24,813 nt of DNA from DATARH01 sp035648415 (GCA_035648415.1 DASRLO010000017.1:1-24813); one strand, 5' to 3'; shown: positions 1 through 7,577, numbered from the stretch's first letter. Translations and numbers: made by a program. Notes: generated by a model from the sequence alone, not told the origin.

Positions 1-414
1 ACAGGGAGGAGTTCAAGCAGTGCATTGAGACCCACTGTCGAGGTCTCTGTTCGCCAACAACATCACCGTTGAACATCGCCGCTACCGCCAATTTCCACCA
101 CCTTCAGGACGAGACCGTCTCTAGCGCTCAAGGGAGATGGTTTTGGCAGATCGCGTTACCCAACCCAGCGGCTCGACAGCTCACAAGGAAAGGATAGTCG
201 CCACGGTTGCGGCTCGCTGCTCCCGCAACGAGGTGCACGCGGAGCCGGGTTCCAAATACGCGACGGCGAGGGATCGTGTGCTTCCCCAAACGCGATGACG
301 GCGAGACCTTTCGTATTTGACTGGGGCCGTGCGGTTTAGGCATCCAACGCCAGGCAGCAAGGATCGTAGATTGCGCCTCCGTTGCCCTCTCGCCGATTTC
401 CAGCCGGTCGGGCA
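1..414. other. no supported gene; left-edge spacer
   Basis: I see no gene I can support here. One plus-strand frame is open from base 3 to about 200, without a recognisable start or motif, and the minus-strand frames have no recognisable content. A short inverted repeat (GAGACC at 27-32, GGTCTC at 42-47) lies near the left edge. Composition is less GC-rich than the core region further right, in line with the neighbouring glycosyltransferase gene. Confidence 0.4.
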
Positions 415-1710
415 ATGTACAACAGCGTAAACAATTTTCGACCTGATGCTATGGCAAGCGAAGAGATTGAAGCACCAGCCCCGGCCCATCGGCCGAAGAG
501 GATCATCTTTCTGAACCGGTTTTTTTTTCCTGATCATTCCGCGACGAGCCAAATGCTGAGCGATCTGGCCTTCCATCTCGCAGCCACCGGTCAGGCCGTG
601 CATGTCCTTACCAGCCAGCAGCGCTACGACGACCCGCGCGCGCGCTTGCCCGAGTCGGATTTTGTCCACGGGGTCGCGATAAACCGGCTCGCTACCACTC
701 GGTTTGGCAGGTCATCATTGCTCGGTCGCGGCTTTGATTACCTATCTTTTTATCGTTCGGTCTGGCGCATGGTCCTTGCCGTGGCCCAAACCGGCGACAT
801 CCTGGTGGCAAAGACCGACCCGCCCTTGCTGTGCATCCCGGCGATGCAGGTGGCAAAACGCCGCGGCCTGCGTCTCGTCAACTGGCTGCAGGACCTGTAC
901 CCCGAAATCGCCACCGAGCTTGGCGTGCCGTTTATCAAAGGACCCGTTGCCAAGGGGCTCCTTCATCTTCGCGACACCGCGTTGCGCAGCGCCGCGGCCA
1001 ATGTCGTCGTTGGCGATCGCATGGGAGAGATCGTGCGGGCGCGCGGGATCTCTGCCGATCGGGTGCATGTCATCCCCAATTGGTGCGACGACGAGGAAAT
1101 TCGCCCGGTCCCTTTAATTGATAATGCCTTGCGTCGAGAGTGGGGATTGCAAGACCGCTTTGTCGTGGGTTATTCGGGTAATCTCGGCCGCGGGCATGAG
1201 TTCGAGACCGTCCTCGTCGCGGCCGAGCACCTGCGCGGCGAAGAGAATATCACTTTCCTCTTCATCGGCGGCGGCAACCGGCTCATTGAGCTCGCCCGCT
1301 TGGTCGCGGAACGCGGCCTCGACCATTTGTTTCGCTTTGTGCCGTATCAGGACAGAAAAATCCTGAAGCTTTCTCTCGGCGTTCCGGATGTGCATTGGAT
1401 TTCGCTCAAGCCGGAGCTCGAAGGCTTGATCGTTCCAAGCAAGTTTTACGGCATCGCCGCGGCCGGTCGCCCCGTGATAACGGTGACAGCCCCGAATGGC
1501 GAGCTCGCGCGCCTCGTCCTGCGGCACGGGTGCGGTATTGTCGTCGAACCCGGGGCCGGGGAAATCATGGCCGCTCGGGTGCGAGATTTAGCGCAGGATC
1601 GATCCCGGGTTGTCGACATGGGGCTTCGCGCCCGCGCCATGCTGGACGCTCAGTTTACCCGGCGCCACGCTTTCGAGCGGTGGCATGCCTTGCTCGAAGG
1701 CATCGGATGA
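415..1710 (+). CDS. GT4 family glycosyltransferase, WcaI/WbuB-like
   Basis: Probable GT-B fold glycosyltransferase that transfers a sugar from a nucleotide donor during exopolysaccharide or O-antigen assembly at the inner face of the cytoplasmic membrane. The N-terminus carries the FLNRFFFPDHSATSQ block typical of WcaI/WbuB proteins. Further on come VIPNWCDD, then YSGNLGRGHEFETVL opening the C-terminal donor-binding half, FLFIGGG, and a LKPELEGLIVPSKFYG stretch that holds the acidic donor-binding motif. The protein is about 431 residues from the ATG at 415, usual for the family. The start is uncertain: no Shine-Dalgarno is clear, and TTG 382 or ATG 451 are alternatives. Codons are less GC-biased than in the core genes, and a run of nine T lies at 520-528. 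It is convergent with the phosphatase gene. The family is fairly sure; the sugar and acceptor are unknown. Confidence 0.85.
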   Translation: MYNSVNNFRPDAMASEEIEAPAPAHRPKRIIFLNRFFFPDHSATSQMLSDLAFHLAATGQAVHVLTSQQRYDDPRARLPESDFVHGVAINRLATTRFGRSSLLGRGFDYLSFYRSVWRMVLAVAQTGDILVAKTDPPLLCIPAMQVAKRRGLRLVNWLQDLYPEIATELGVPFIKGPVAKGLLHLRDTALRSAAANVVVGDRMGEIVRARGISADRVHVIPNWCDDEEIRPVPLIDNALRREWGLQDRFVVGYSGNLGRGHEFETVLVAAEHLRGEENITFLFIGGGNRLIELARLVAERGLDHLFRFVPYQDRKILKLSLGVPDVHWISLKPELEGLIVPSKFYGIAAAGRPVITVTAPNGELARLVLRHGCGIVVEPGAGEIMAARVRDLAQDRSRVVDMGLRARAMLDAQFTRRHAFERWHALLEGIG

Positions 1711-1717
1711 TCGCCGG

Positions 1718-2428
1718 TCAGGTCGCCACCAGAAAGCGAACTCCCTCATCCTCCAGGACGGCGCAGGTCAGCCGGTCGGTCATAAAGGCGCCCGTGTCGA
1801 CATTGACCCGGTTGGGGTGCAGGTCGGGCTCTTCGGTCGGGGTGTGGCCATGCACGACGACTTTGCCGAAATCGGCCTTGCTGCTTAAAAATTCGTCGCG
1901 GATCCACAGGAGATCGTCTTCGTGCTGCCGCTCCAGGGGAACTCCAGGGCGAACTCCGGCATGGCACAAAAAGTATCGCCCGATCGACAGCGACAATTTG
2001 AGTGAGCCCAGAAATTCGACATGGCTTTGGGGGAGCGAAGCGCGAAAGGCTTCGGCCGCCGCGGCGTGCCCCTGGCCGCGCATCAGGGGGCCGATATCGA
2101 CCCCATAGGAATGCATGGTTTCCAGCCCCCCGAGGCGGCGCCAATAATCCGCGGTGGACGAGTCGCGAAGAAAATCCTCCAGCAGCAACTCGTGGTTGCC
2201 CTTGAGCGCGACAAAGCTGGTCGCAAACGGGTTGCGTGTCAGCCGTTCGATGACACCGCGCGAATCCGGGCCACGATCGATGTAATCGCCGACCGTCACG
2301 GTAAGCGGGTCTTGAGCCGGGCTGGCCGATAGATCACGCGCGATGGCGGCGACCATCTTGTCGAGCAAATCGGCGCGGCCATGGATATCGCCGATCGCAT
2401 AGATGCGGCGCGGCGGGGGCGATGTCAC
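1718..2428 (-). CDS. PPP-family serine/threonine phosphatase-like metallophosphoesterase
   Basis: A 236-residue calcineurin-like phosphoesterase of the PPP group, which includes bacterial PrpA/PrpB-type protein phosphatases and ApaH-like enzymes. The metal-binding motifs are all visible: GDIHGR (13-18), GDYIDRG (47-53), GNHE (77-80), a later CHAG histidine and the VVHGHT motif near the C-terminus. It should be a cytoplasmic two-metal hydrolase; protein phosphoserine/threonine or a dinucleoside polyphosphate are possible substrates, and the sequence does not decide. The start is GTG at 2428; the conserved core begins only eight residues later, so a later start is unlikely. Its 3' end lies 7 bp from the end of the convergent glycosyltransferase gene. 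It is probably cargo of the same integrated segment, which is inference from position. Confidence 0.87.
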   Translation of the reverse strand: MTSPPPRRIYAIGDIHGRADLLDKMVAAIARDLSASPAQDPLTVTVGDYIDRGPDSRGVIERLTRNPFATSFVALKGNHELLLEDFLRDSSTADYWRRLGGLETMHSYGVDIGPLMRGQGHAAAAEAFRASLPQSHVEFLGSLKLSLSIGRYFLCHAGVRPGVPLERQHEDDLLWIRDEFLSSKADFGKVVVHGHTPTEEPDLHPNRVNVDTGAFMTDRLTCAVLEDEGVRFLVAT

Positions 2429-2626
2429 GACGGTACGCGGTCCGAAGAGCGGGCGATTGCGCTAGCCGATCTTGTGCCTCTCCGCAACATTCGTGCCGCC
2501 GGTTCAGTTACCTTCACGGCATCGCCTGCCGCGGTTTGTTGCCCAATCGGGCGGGACTTTACCAACTGGGTGCCTCCGGTGTTCAACTAAATGGTGAGCA
2601 GAGAGCGCCAAGTGCCTGATCCAGCG

Positions 2627-3925
2627 CTACGCACGGATCGCCACTATTTTGGCATTGGCGGGTTCGCCGTGTTCGCAGTATTCCGCCCAATCCTCCGCCA
2701 CCTGGCGCCGGTGACGAAGCAGGTCGGTGTGCGTATAGCGCTGGGCCAGATCGTCGCCCGATTTGTGTGCCAAGGCCATCTCGACCACGTCGTCGCGGTA
2801 ATCGTGCTCCTTGGCCCAGGTCTTGAACGTGCCGCGGAAGCCGTGGACCGTCGGTCGCCGACCGTCCTCGGATCGGAAGATGCACTTCTCGACGATCCGC
2901 GTCATCGAGTTGTTCGCCATGTGACCATTCTTGCCGACAAACACAAGGTCGTGGGGGCGCTGCTCACCGGGCAATTGGCGCAACAGAACCGCGGCGGAGT
3001 CACTGAGCGGCACGACATGGTCTCGCTTCGCCTTCATGCGTCCTTTGGGCAGGGTCCACTGGCGCTTCTCCAAATCGATTTCGGCCCAGGTGGCGCCCAG
3101 CACTTCCTCGGTGCGCGCGGCGGTGAGGATGGTGAATTCGAGGGCGCGGGCAACGAGGTTTTTGTTGGCGTGTAGCGCGCTCATGTACGTGGGTAAATCC
3201 TGCCATCGCAGCGCCGGCTGTTTCTCGGGGTCGGCGATATCCACCTTTTTGGCGAGCGAGAATTCGAGGTGCCCCTCCCAGCGGGCCGGGTTGTCGCCTT
3301 TCGCCCGGTAGCCTTCCGCCATCGCAAACGCCAAGCAATTCTCGATCTGGCTGCGCACCCGGGCCATCGTCTCCGTCTTGGTGAGCCACTTGCCGGTCGG
3401 GTCCAGCACCCGCAGCACGGCTTCAGCGTCCACCTCGCCCACCGGCCAATCGCCGATGAGCGGATAGACGTGGACGGCGAATTTGCTCCTCACGTCCTTC
3501 CGATGCTGGGCGGACCAGCCGGCCTCAAACCGTTCGGTCCACATCTCGGCAATTTGCTTGAAGGTGTGGCCGGCGAGTTGCTGGGGCGGCCACGCCGCTG
3601 ATGTTGCGGTCTTGGCGCTCTGGCGAACCGCTCTCGGGTCGCCGCCGTCGAGCCGCAGCCGACGCTGCGCCACCGCCAGGGCTCGCGCGTCGGCCAGGCT
3701 GCGCTCGGGGTAGGGGCCGAGGCCAACATCGAAGACCTCGCGGCCGACCCGGTAGCGATAAACCCAACTCTTGCTGCCGCCAGGGCCGACCCGCAGCAGC
3801 AGCCCTTTGCCGTCGTTGTAGATCCTCGGGATGGGCTTGGGGCTGCCGCGCCCGTCCAATTTTGTCGGACTGAAACCGCTTTTGGCGGCGCGAACCCCGC
3901 GGTCCGTCAGCTTTTCGATCGCCAT
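2627..3925 (-). CDS. P4-type tyrosine recombinase (integrase)
   Basis: A 432-residue site-specific recombinase that would integrate and excise a genomic island or prophage. The N-terminal ~95 residues look like the arm-site DNA-binding (DUF4102) domain, with the GKGLLLRVGPGGSKSWVYRY block. A core-binding helical domain follows (about 118-215), then the catalytic domain with R271, K298 or K300 on the beta-hairpin, H361-x-x-R364 in HGFRGTF, H387 and the nucleophile Y397 in QRYTHTD. All catalytic residues are present and the length is normal, so the gene looks functional. It reads away from the tRNA-Cys gene, whose 3' end is about 150 bp upstream, the usual layout when the tRNA 3' end is the attachment site. 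No excisionase gene is seen nearby. Confidence 0.95.
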   Translation of the reverse strand: MAIEKLTDRGVRAAKSGFSPTKLDGRGSPKPIPRIYNDGKGLLLRVGPGGSKSWVYRYRVGREVFDVGLGPYPERSLADARALAVAQRRLRLDGGDPRAVRQSAKTATSAAWPPQQLAGHTFKQIAEMWTERFEAGWSAQHRKDVRSKFAVHVYPLIGDWPVGEVDAEAVLRVLDPTGKWLTKTETMARVRSQIENCLAFAMAEGYRAKGDNPARWEGHLEFSLAKKVDIADPEKQPALRWQDLPTYMSALHANKNLVARALEFTILTAARTEEVLGATWAEIDLEKRQWTLPKGRMKAKRDHVVPLSDSAAVLLRQLPGEQRPHDLVFVGKNGHMANNSMTRIVEKCIFRSEDGRRPTVHGFRGTFKTWAKEHDYRDDVVEMALAHKSGDDLAQRYTHTDLLRHRRQVAEDWAEYCEHGEPANAKIVAIRA

Positions 3926-3930
3926 ATCCG

Positions 3931-3966
3931 TACCATACTTTATACCATACTTTGTACCATACTTTG
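3931..3966 (+). repeat. three tandem 12-bp repeats upstream of the integrase
   Basis: TACCATACTTTA at 3931-3942 is followed by two copies of TACCATACTTTG (3943-3954 and 3955-3966), with no spacer. The array begins 5 bp upstream of the integrase ATG and lies between it and tRNA-Cys. Tandem short repeats in this place are typical of integrase arm-type binding sites, and they could also let the integrase repress its own gene. That role is inferred. In one minus-strand frame the array would read as repeated KVWY, but it lies outside the integrase start chosen here. Confidence 0.8.
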
Positions 3967-4077
3967 GGATCGTTTGGGGTGGATTTCAATGGTCAAACAT
4001 AGATAACTGTAGAATTCCGCAGCTCAACGATATGCTGCCTTAGGGCTTGATTTACCAAGGAAAATTGCGTAAACCCT

Positions 4078-4151
4078 TGGAGGCCGGAAGCGGAATCGAA
4101 CCGCTGTACACGGATTTGCAGTCCGTTGCATAGCCACTCTGCCATCCGGCC
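4078..4151 (-). tRNA. tRNA-Cys (anticodon GCA)
   Basis: The minus strand folds as a complete 74-nt tRNA. The acceptor arm GGCCGGA (5') pairs with TCCGGCC (3'), followed by U73, the discriminator typical of tRNA-Cys, and an encoded CCA at 4080-4078. The anticodon stem-loop is ACGGACTGCAAATCCGT with anticodon GCA, and the T arm contains GGTTCGATTCC. The short D arm is GAGTGGCTATGCAAC. A strong sigma70-like promoter lies just upstream (4175-4203). The 3' end faces the integrase, so this gene is the likely integration target of the element on the left. Confidence 0.97.
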
Positions 4152-4174
4152 GCGCCAAGCGTATTGGCCGGCTG

Positions 4175-4203
4175 ATATAGGCTTCCCATCCGGGTAGGGT
4201 CAA
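4175..4203 (-). promoter_or_regulatory. sigma70-type promoter of tRNA-Cys
   Basis: On the minus strand TTGACC (-35, 4203-4198) is separated by exactly 17 bp from CTATAT (-10, 4180-4175). This is the classic alphaproteobacterial housekeeping pattern. Transcription would start near 4168, about 17 nt before the mature tRNA 5' end at 4151. Confidence 0.75.
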
Positions 4204-4210
4204 GTTGCCG

Positions 4211-4236
4211 CCGGGCGGAAAGACCGGGCGGAAAGA
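4211..4236 (+). repeat. 13-bp perfect tandem duplication
   Basis: CCGGGCGGAAAGA occurs twice in direct succession (4211-4223 and 4224-4236), just behind the tRNA-Cys promoter and ahead of the rpoZ promoter. No function is evident; it may be a recent slippage duplication in the divergent intergenic region. Confidence 0.7.
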
Positions 4237-4274
4237 GTTGACGTTTTTCGGCGTTAATGCCGCGGGAGCCGGTG

Positions 4275-4303
4275 TTGCCGCGCCGCCGCAGCGCCCATAT
4301 ATT
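4275..4303 (+). promoter_or_regulatory. candidate sigma70 promoter of rpoZ
   Basis: TTGCCG (-35, 4275-4280), a 17-bp spacer and TATATT (-10, 4298-4303) predict a start near 4310, giving a leader of about 55 nt before the rpoZ ATG. It stands out as an AT-rich hexamer in GC-rich surroundings and would drive rpoZ and probably rel. Confidence 0.6.
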
Positions 4304-4365
4304 CGCCGGGGCGGCAGCGCCGCTAAATTAAGCCGAATCCAGATTGCCGGCGGAAGGGTTGCAGC

Positions 4366-4842
4366 ATGGCGCGGGTCACTGTCGAGGATTGCGTAGTAAG
4401 AGTGCCGAACCGGTTCGAGTTGGTGCTGGTCGCCTCGCAGCGGGCGCGCGAAATTACCGCCGGCGCCCAGCTGACGGTCGACCGCGACGACGACAAGAAC
4501 CCCGTGGTCGCCCTGCGCGAGATCGCCGACGACACCGTCGCCGTCGACCGGCTGCAGGATTCGCTGATCCGCGGCATGCAAAAGCATGTCGAGATCGACG
4601 AGCCGGAAGAAACTCCGGAGCTCGAGAGCAATCTGTTCGGCGTCGCCGAGGCGCTCGGGGTTGCCGGCATGGGCGCCGAACTGGACGAAGAAGAGCCGAG
4701 CGAAACCGAAGAACTCGGCGAGGACATGCTGTCGGTCGAAGGCGAGGAGGAGTTGCCGGCTCTGCCTGAGGAGCTTCCCGAGGAGCTTCCCGAGGAGCTT
4801 CCCGAGGGGGAGACGGAGGGTTTCGAAGACGAGGCGCCCTGA
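4366..4842 (+). CDS. rpoZ: DNA-directed RNA polymerase omega subunit
   Basis: Omega binds the beta' subunit, helps assemble RNA polymerase and contributes to ppGpp sensing. The N-terminal ~60 residues are typical: MARVTVEDCVVRVPNRFELV, AxxRAREI and KNPVVALREIAD. The protein is 158 residues, longer than the usual ~90-130, because of a very acidic C-terminal tail from about residue 75, with four EELP units near its end (about 128-145). Three of these are encoded by perfect 12-bp repeats. The start ATG 4366 has GGAAGGG about 7 nt upstream. It lies 78 bp ahead of rel, the usual alphaproteobacterial neighbour, which links polymerase and stringent response. Divergent from tRNA-Cys. Confidence 0.96.
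   Translation: MARVTVEDCVVRVPNRFELVLVASQRAREITAGAQLTVDRDDDKNPVVALREIADDTVAVDRLQDSLIRGMQKHVEIDEPEETPELESNLFGVAEALGVAGMGAELDEEEPSETEELGEDMLSVEGEEELPALPEELPEELPEELPEGETEGFEDEAP
4768..4803 (+). repeat. three perfect 12-bp tandem repeats inside rpoZ
   Basis: GAGGAGCTTCCC is repeated at 4768-4779, 4780-4791 and 4792-4803, each copy coding EELP. Because the unit is a multiple of three, copy-number changes would alter the length of the acidic omega tail without shifting the frame. Confidence 0.85.
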
Positions 4843-4920
4843 CATGCCGGCGTTCGAGGCGCGCGCACCGCGCGGCTTCGAACATCCGCGCCGGGGCCAT
4901 CGCAAAAGGACCGCCGCCGG

Positions 4921-7056
4921 ATGATGCGGCAGCCTGACCTTGTCGACCTCGTCAAATCCTACGATCCGGGGGCGGACGAGGCGGTGCTGAACCGCGCCTA
5001 CGTCTATTCGATGAAGGCGCACGGCGCGCAGAAGCGCGAGTCGGGCGACCCGTATTTCTCCCATCCGGTCGAGGTCGCGGGCCTCCTCGCGCGGATGAAG
5101 CTCGACACCGCGTCGATCGCCACCGGCCTCTTGCACGATACGGTCGAGGACACGCTCGCGACGCTCGACGACATCGAGCAGCGCTTCGGCGGCGAGATCG
5201 CCCGCCTCGTCGATGGCGTGACCAAACTGTCGCGCCTCGAATTGCAGTCCGACCAGACCAAGCAGGCGGAGAATTTCCGTAAGCTGGTGCTGGCGATGTC
5301 GGAGGACATCCGCGTACTCCTGGTCAAGCTCGCCGACCGGCTGCACAACATGCAGACGCTGCACTTCATCAAGGATGCCGAGAAGCGGCGGCAGATCGCG
5401 CGCGAGACGATGGACATCTACGCGCCGCTCGCCGAGCGGATCGGCATGCACCGGATGAAGGACCAGCTCGAGGATTTGGCCTTCGCCGAGCTCTACCCCG
5501 ATGCGCGCGCCAGCGTCACCGCGCGATTGGGCTTTTTGCGCGACCGGGGCGGCGACATCGTCTCGCGGATCACCGCCGAGCTGACCCGCAAGCTGAAGGA
5601 GGGTGGGCTCAACGCCAGCGTCTCGGGCCGCGAGAAATCGGCGTACTCGATCTGGCGCAAGATGCAGCGCAAGGACATCCCGTTCGAGCAGCTCGCCGAT
5701 GTGATGGCGTTTCGGGTGCTGGTCGAGGACATGGGCCAGTGCTACCTCGCGCTGGGCCTCATCCATTCGGCCTATCACGTCGTTCCCGGCCGGTTCAAGG
5801 ACTACATCTCGACGCCGAAGCCGAACAATTACCGCTCGCTGCATACCGGTGCGATCGGACCCGAACGGCAACGCATCGAAATCCAGATCCGCACCCGCGA
5901 GATGCACGAGATCGCCGAGCTCGGCGTCGCCGCGCATTGGATCTACAAGCAGGAAGCCGAGCGCACCGACGGGCCGCAATACCGCTGGCTGCGCGAGCTG
6001 GTCGACATCCTCGAACACTCCTCGCCCGAGGAGTTCGTCGAGCACACCAAGCTCGAAATGTTCCAGGACCAGGTCTTCGCCTTTACCCCGAAGGGCGAGG
6101 TCATCGCCTTGCCGCGCGGCGCGACGCCGGTCGATTTCGCCTATGCCGTCCATTCGCAGATCGGCGACACCTGCGTCGGCGCCAAGATCAACGGCCGGCT
6201 CTTGCCGCTGCGCACCGAGCTTGCCAACGGCGACCAGGTCGAGATCGTCACCTCGAAGGCGCAGACGCCGTCGCCGACCTGGGAACGCTTTGTCGTCACC
6301 GGCAAGGCGCGCGCCCGCATCCGCCGCTACATCCGCACCCAGCAGCGCGCGCAGTACCTCGACCTCGGCAAGGCGATCGTGCAGAAGGCGTTCCGCCAGG
6401 AGGGCCAGGAATTCTCCGAGCGGCCGCTCCAGCTCGTGCTGAAGCAGTTCAGCTGCGCCGCCACCGAGGATCTGTACGTCGCGGTCGGCGAGGGCATCCT
6501 CACCGGGCGCGAGGTCGTCAACGCCGCCTTCCCGCACGAGCCGGACCCCGACAAGGACAAGGTGGTGCCGCTGTCGCGGGCACGGCGCAAGAATGCGGGC
6601 AAGGACAACGCGGTGTCGATCCGCGGCCTCATTCCCGGCATGGCGCTGCATTTCGCCGGATGCTGCCATCCGCTGCCCGGCGACCGCATCGTCGGCATCG
6701 TCACCACCGGCAAGGGCGTGACGATCCACACGATCGACTGCGACACGCTCGAAACCTTCAACGACGAGCCCGAGCGCTGGATCGACGTCGCCTGGTCGAG
6801 CGACGAGGCGGATTCGATCCATGTCGGCCGCATCAACGTCACGATCGCCAACGAGCGCGGCAATCTGGGCAGCCTGACGACGACGATCGGCAAGCAGGGG
6901 GGCAACATCAGCAATTTGAAGATCACCAATCGCTCGCAGGATTTTTTCGAGATCATGGTCGACATCCAGGTGGCCGACGTGAAGCAGTTGTCGACCATCA
7001 TCGCCGCGCTGCGGGCGACGCCGGTCATCAACTCGGTCGAGCGCGCGCGCGGCTAG
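4921..7056 (+). CDS. rel: bifunctional (p)ppGpp synthetase/hydrolase, RSH (Rel/SpoT) family
   Basis: A long RelA/SpoT homologue of 711 residues, the cytoplasmic enzyme that makes and degrades (p)ppGpp. The HD hydrolase domain is intact (H48, H72-D73 in LLHDTVEDT, D139 in KLADRLHN). The synthetase domain follows at about 235-345 (GREKSAYSIWRKM, YISTPKPNNYRSLHT, IEIQIRT). A TGS domain lies at about 380-440 (VFAFTPKGEVIALPRG), a conserved Cys-Cys-His segment at 581-583 (CCHPLPGD), and an ACT/RRM domain from about 635 to the end. With both catalytic parts complete it should be the single bifunctional RSH usual in this class. Start ATG 4921 (a second ATG follows directly) has AAGGA about 10 nt upstream. 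It follows rpoZ and precedes acpS by 11 bp; the pyrE or pdxJ genes often found here are absent. Confidence 0.97.
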   Translation: MMRQPDLVDLVKSYDPGADEAVLNRAYVYSMKAHGAQKRESGDPYFSHPVEVAGLLARMKLDTASIATGLLHDTVEDTLATLDDIEQRFGGEIARLVDGVTKLSRLELQSDQTKQAENFRKLVLAMSEDIRVLLVKLADRLHNMQTLHFIKDAEKRRQIARETMDIYAPLAERIGMHRMKDQLEDLAFAELYPDARASVTARLGFLRDRGGDIVSRITAELTRKLKEGGLNASVSGREKSAYSIWRKMQRKDIPFEQLADVMAFRVLVEDMGQCYLALGLIHSAYHVVPGRFKDYISTPKPNNYRSLHTGAIGPERQRIEIQIRTREMHEIAELGVAAHWIYKQEAERTDGPQYRWLRELVDILEHSSPEEFVEHTKLEMFQDQVFAFTPKGEVIALPRGATPVDFAYAVHSQIGDTCVGAKINGRLLPLRTELANGDQVEIVTSKAQTPSPTWERFVVTGKARARIRRYIRTQQRAQYLDLGKAIVQKAFRQEGQEFSERPLQLVLKQFSCAATEDLYVAVGEGILTGREVVNAAFPHEPDPDKDKVVPLSRARRKNAGKDNAVSIRGLIPGMALHFAGCCHPLPGDRIVGIVTTGKGVTIHTIDCDTLETFNDEPERWIDVAWSSDEADSIHVGRINVTIANERGNLGSLTTTIGKQGGNISNLKITNRSQDFFEIMVDIQVADVKQLSTIIAALRATPVINSVERARG

Positions 7057-7067
7057 CGGCGGTAACG

Positions 7068-7487
7068 GTGACCATCCTCGGCCTCGGCAGCGACCTGATC
7101 GACATCCGCCGCATCGAAAAGACCATCGAACGCTACGGCGACAAGTTTCTCGACCGCATCTTTACCGAGGTCGAACGCCAGCGCTGCGACCGCAGGGCCA
7201 ACCGCACCGCCAGCTATGCGCGCCGCTTCGCCGCCAAGGAGGCGGCGGCGAAGGCGCTCGGCACCGGGTTTCGCCGCGGCGTGTTCTGGCGCGACCTGGG
7301 CGTCGTCAACCTGCCGTCCGGCCAGCCTTCGATGCTGCTGACCGGCGGCGCGCTCAACCGGCTGGCGGCGATGACGCCGCCGGGGATGGCGGCGCGGGTC
7401 AGCCTGACGATCACCGACGAGCCGCCGCTGGCGCAAGCGGTGGTCATCATCACCGCGGAACCGCAAGCGGAGCCGGCTGTTGGCTGA
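7068..7487 (+). CDS. acpS: holo-[acyl-carrier-protein] synthase
   Basis: Transfers 4'-phosphopantetheine from CoA to apo-ACP, activating fatty acid synthesis; the enzyme is a cytoplasmic trimer needing magnesium. The protein is 139 residues, as usual. The family signatures are clear: ILGLGSDLIDIRRIE at the N-terminus with magnesium ligand D9, and RRFAAKEAAAKALGTG with E58. The start is GTG at 7068, since the conserved ILGLGSDL begins two residues later; no later start could keep the motif. It lies 11 bp after rel, probably in the same transcript, and 90 bp before lepB. Confidence 0.95.
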   Translation: MTILGLGSDLIDIRRIEKTIERYGDKFLDRIFTEVERQRCDRRANRTASYARRFAAKEAAAKALGTGFRRGVFWRDLGVVNLPSGQPSMLLTGGALNRLAAMTPPGMAARVSLTITDEPPLAQAVVIITAEPQAEPAVG

Positions 7488-7518
7488 GGTTTCGCCAGGG
7501 GCCCTCGCGGCCGCTCGC

Positions 7519-7548
7519 TTGACTTGCCGCGAGCCGCGCGGCCTTATC
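7519..7548 (+). promoter_or_regulatory. weak candidate promoter ahead of lepB
   Basis: CTTGACT with a good -35 core (TTGACT, 7519-7524) lies in the acpS-lepB gap. The best -10 candidate, CTTATC (7543-7548, spacer 18), is poor. It could give an internal start for lepB-rnc-era, but this is tentative. Confidence 0.25.
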
Positions 7549-7577
7549 CCTCCGCTTTTTCGCCGCCCGGACGGAAC

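Noticed and set aside
3..200. Open frame at the left edge as the end of a gene
   Set aside because: It could be a cut-off C-terminus, but the predicted sequence matches no family I know and composition gives no support.
3931..3966. CRISPR-like or replication-origin iteron array
   Set aside because: There are only three units, no spacers, and the setting beside an integrase explains them better as recombinase binding sites.
3525..3989. Small gene with KVWYKVWYKVWY start upstream of the integrase
   Set aside because: It is a second frame over the integrase 5' part and the 12-bp DNA repeats. The Lys-Val-Trp-Tyr repetition is a by-product of the DNA repeat, and no family is recognised.
4055..4080. 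CCAAGG/CCTTGG hairpin as terminator of tRNA-Cys
   Set aside because: It includes the tRNA's own CCA end and has no following T-run on the minus strand.
4024..6822. A 932-codon open frame antisense to rpoZ and rel
   Set aside because: It is the mirror of real high-GC genes, has no family motif, and passes through the tRNA promoter and the rpoZ repeats. Long antisense frames are expected at this GC content.
5739..7067. Upstream in-frame extension of acpS overlapping rel
   Set aside because: AcpS begins with its conserved ILGLGSDL block right after GTG 7068. The upstream part is a frame-shifted shadow of rel.
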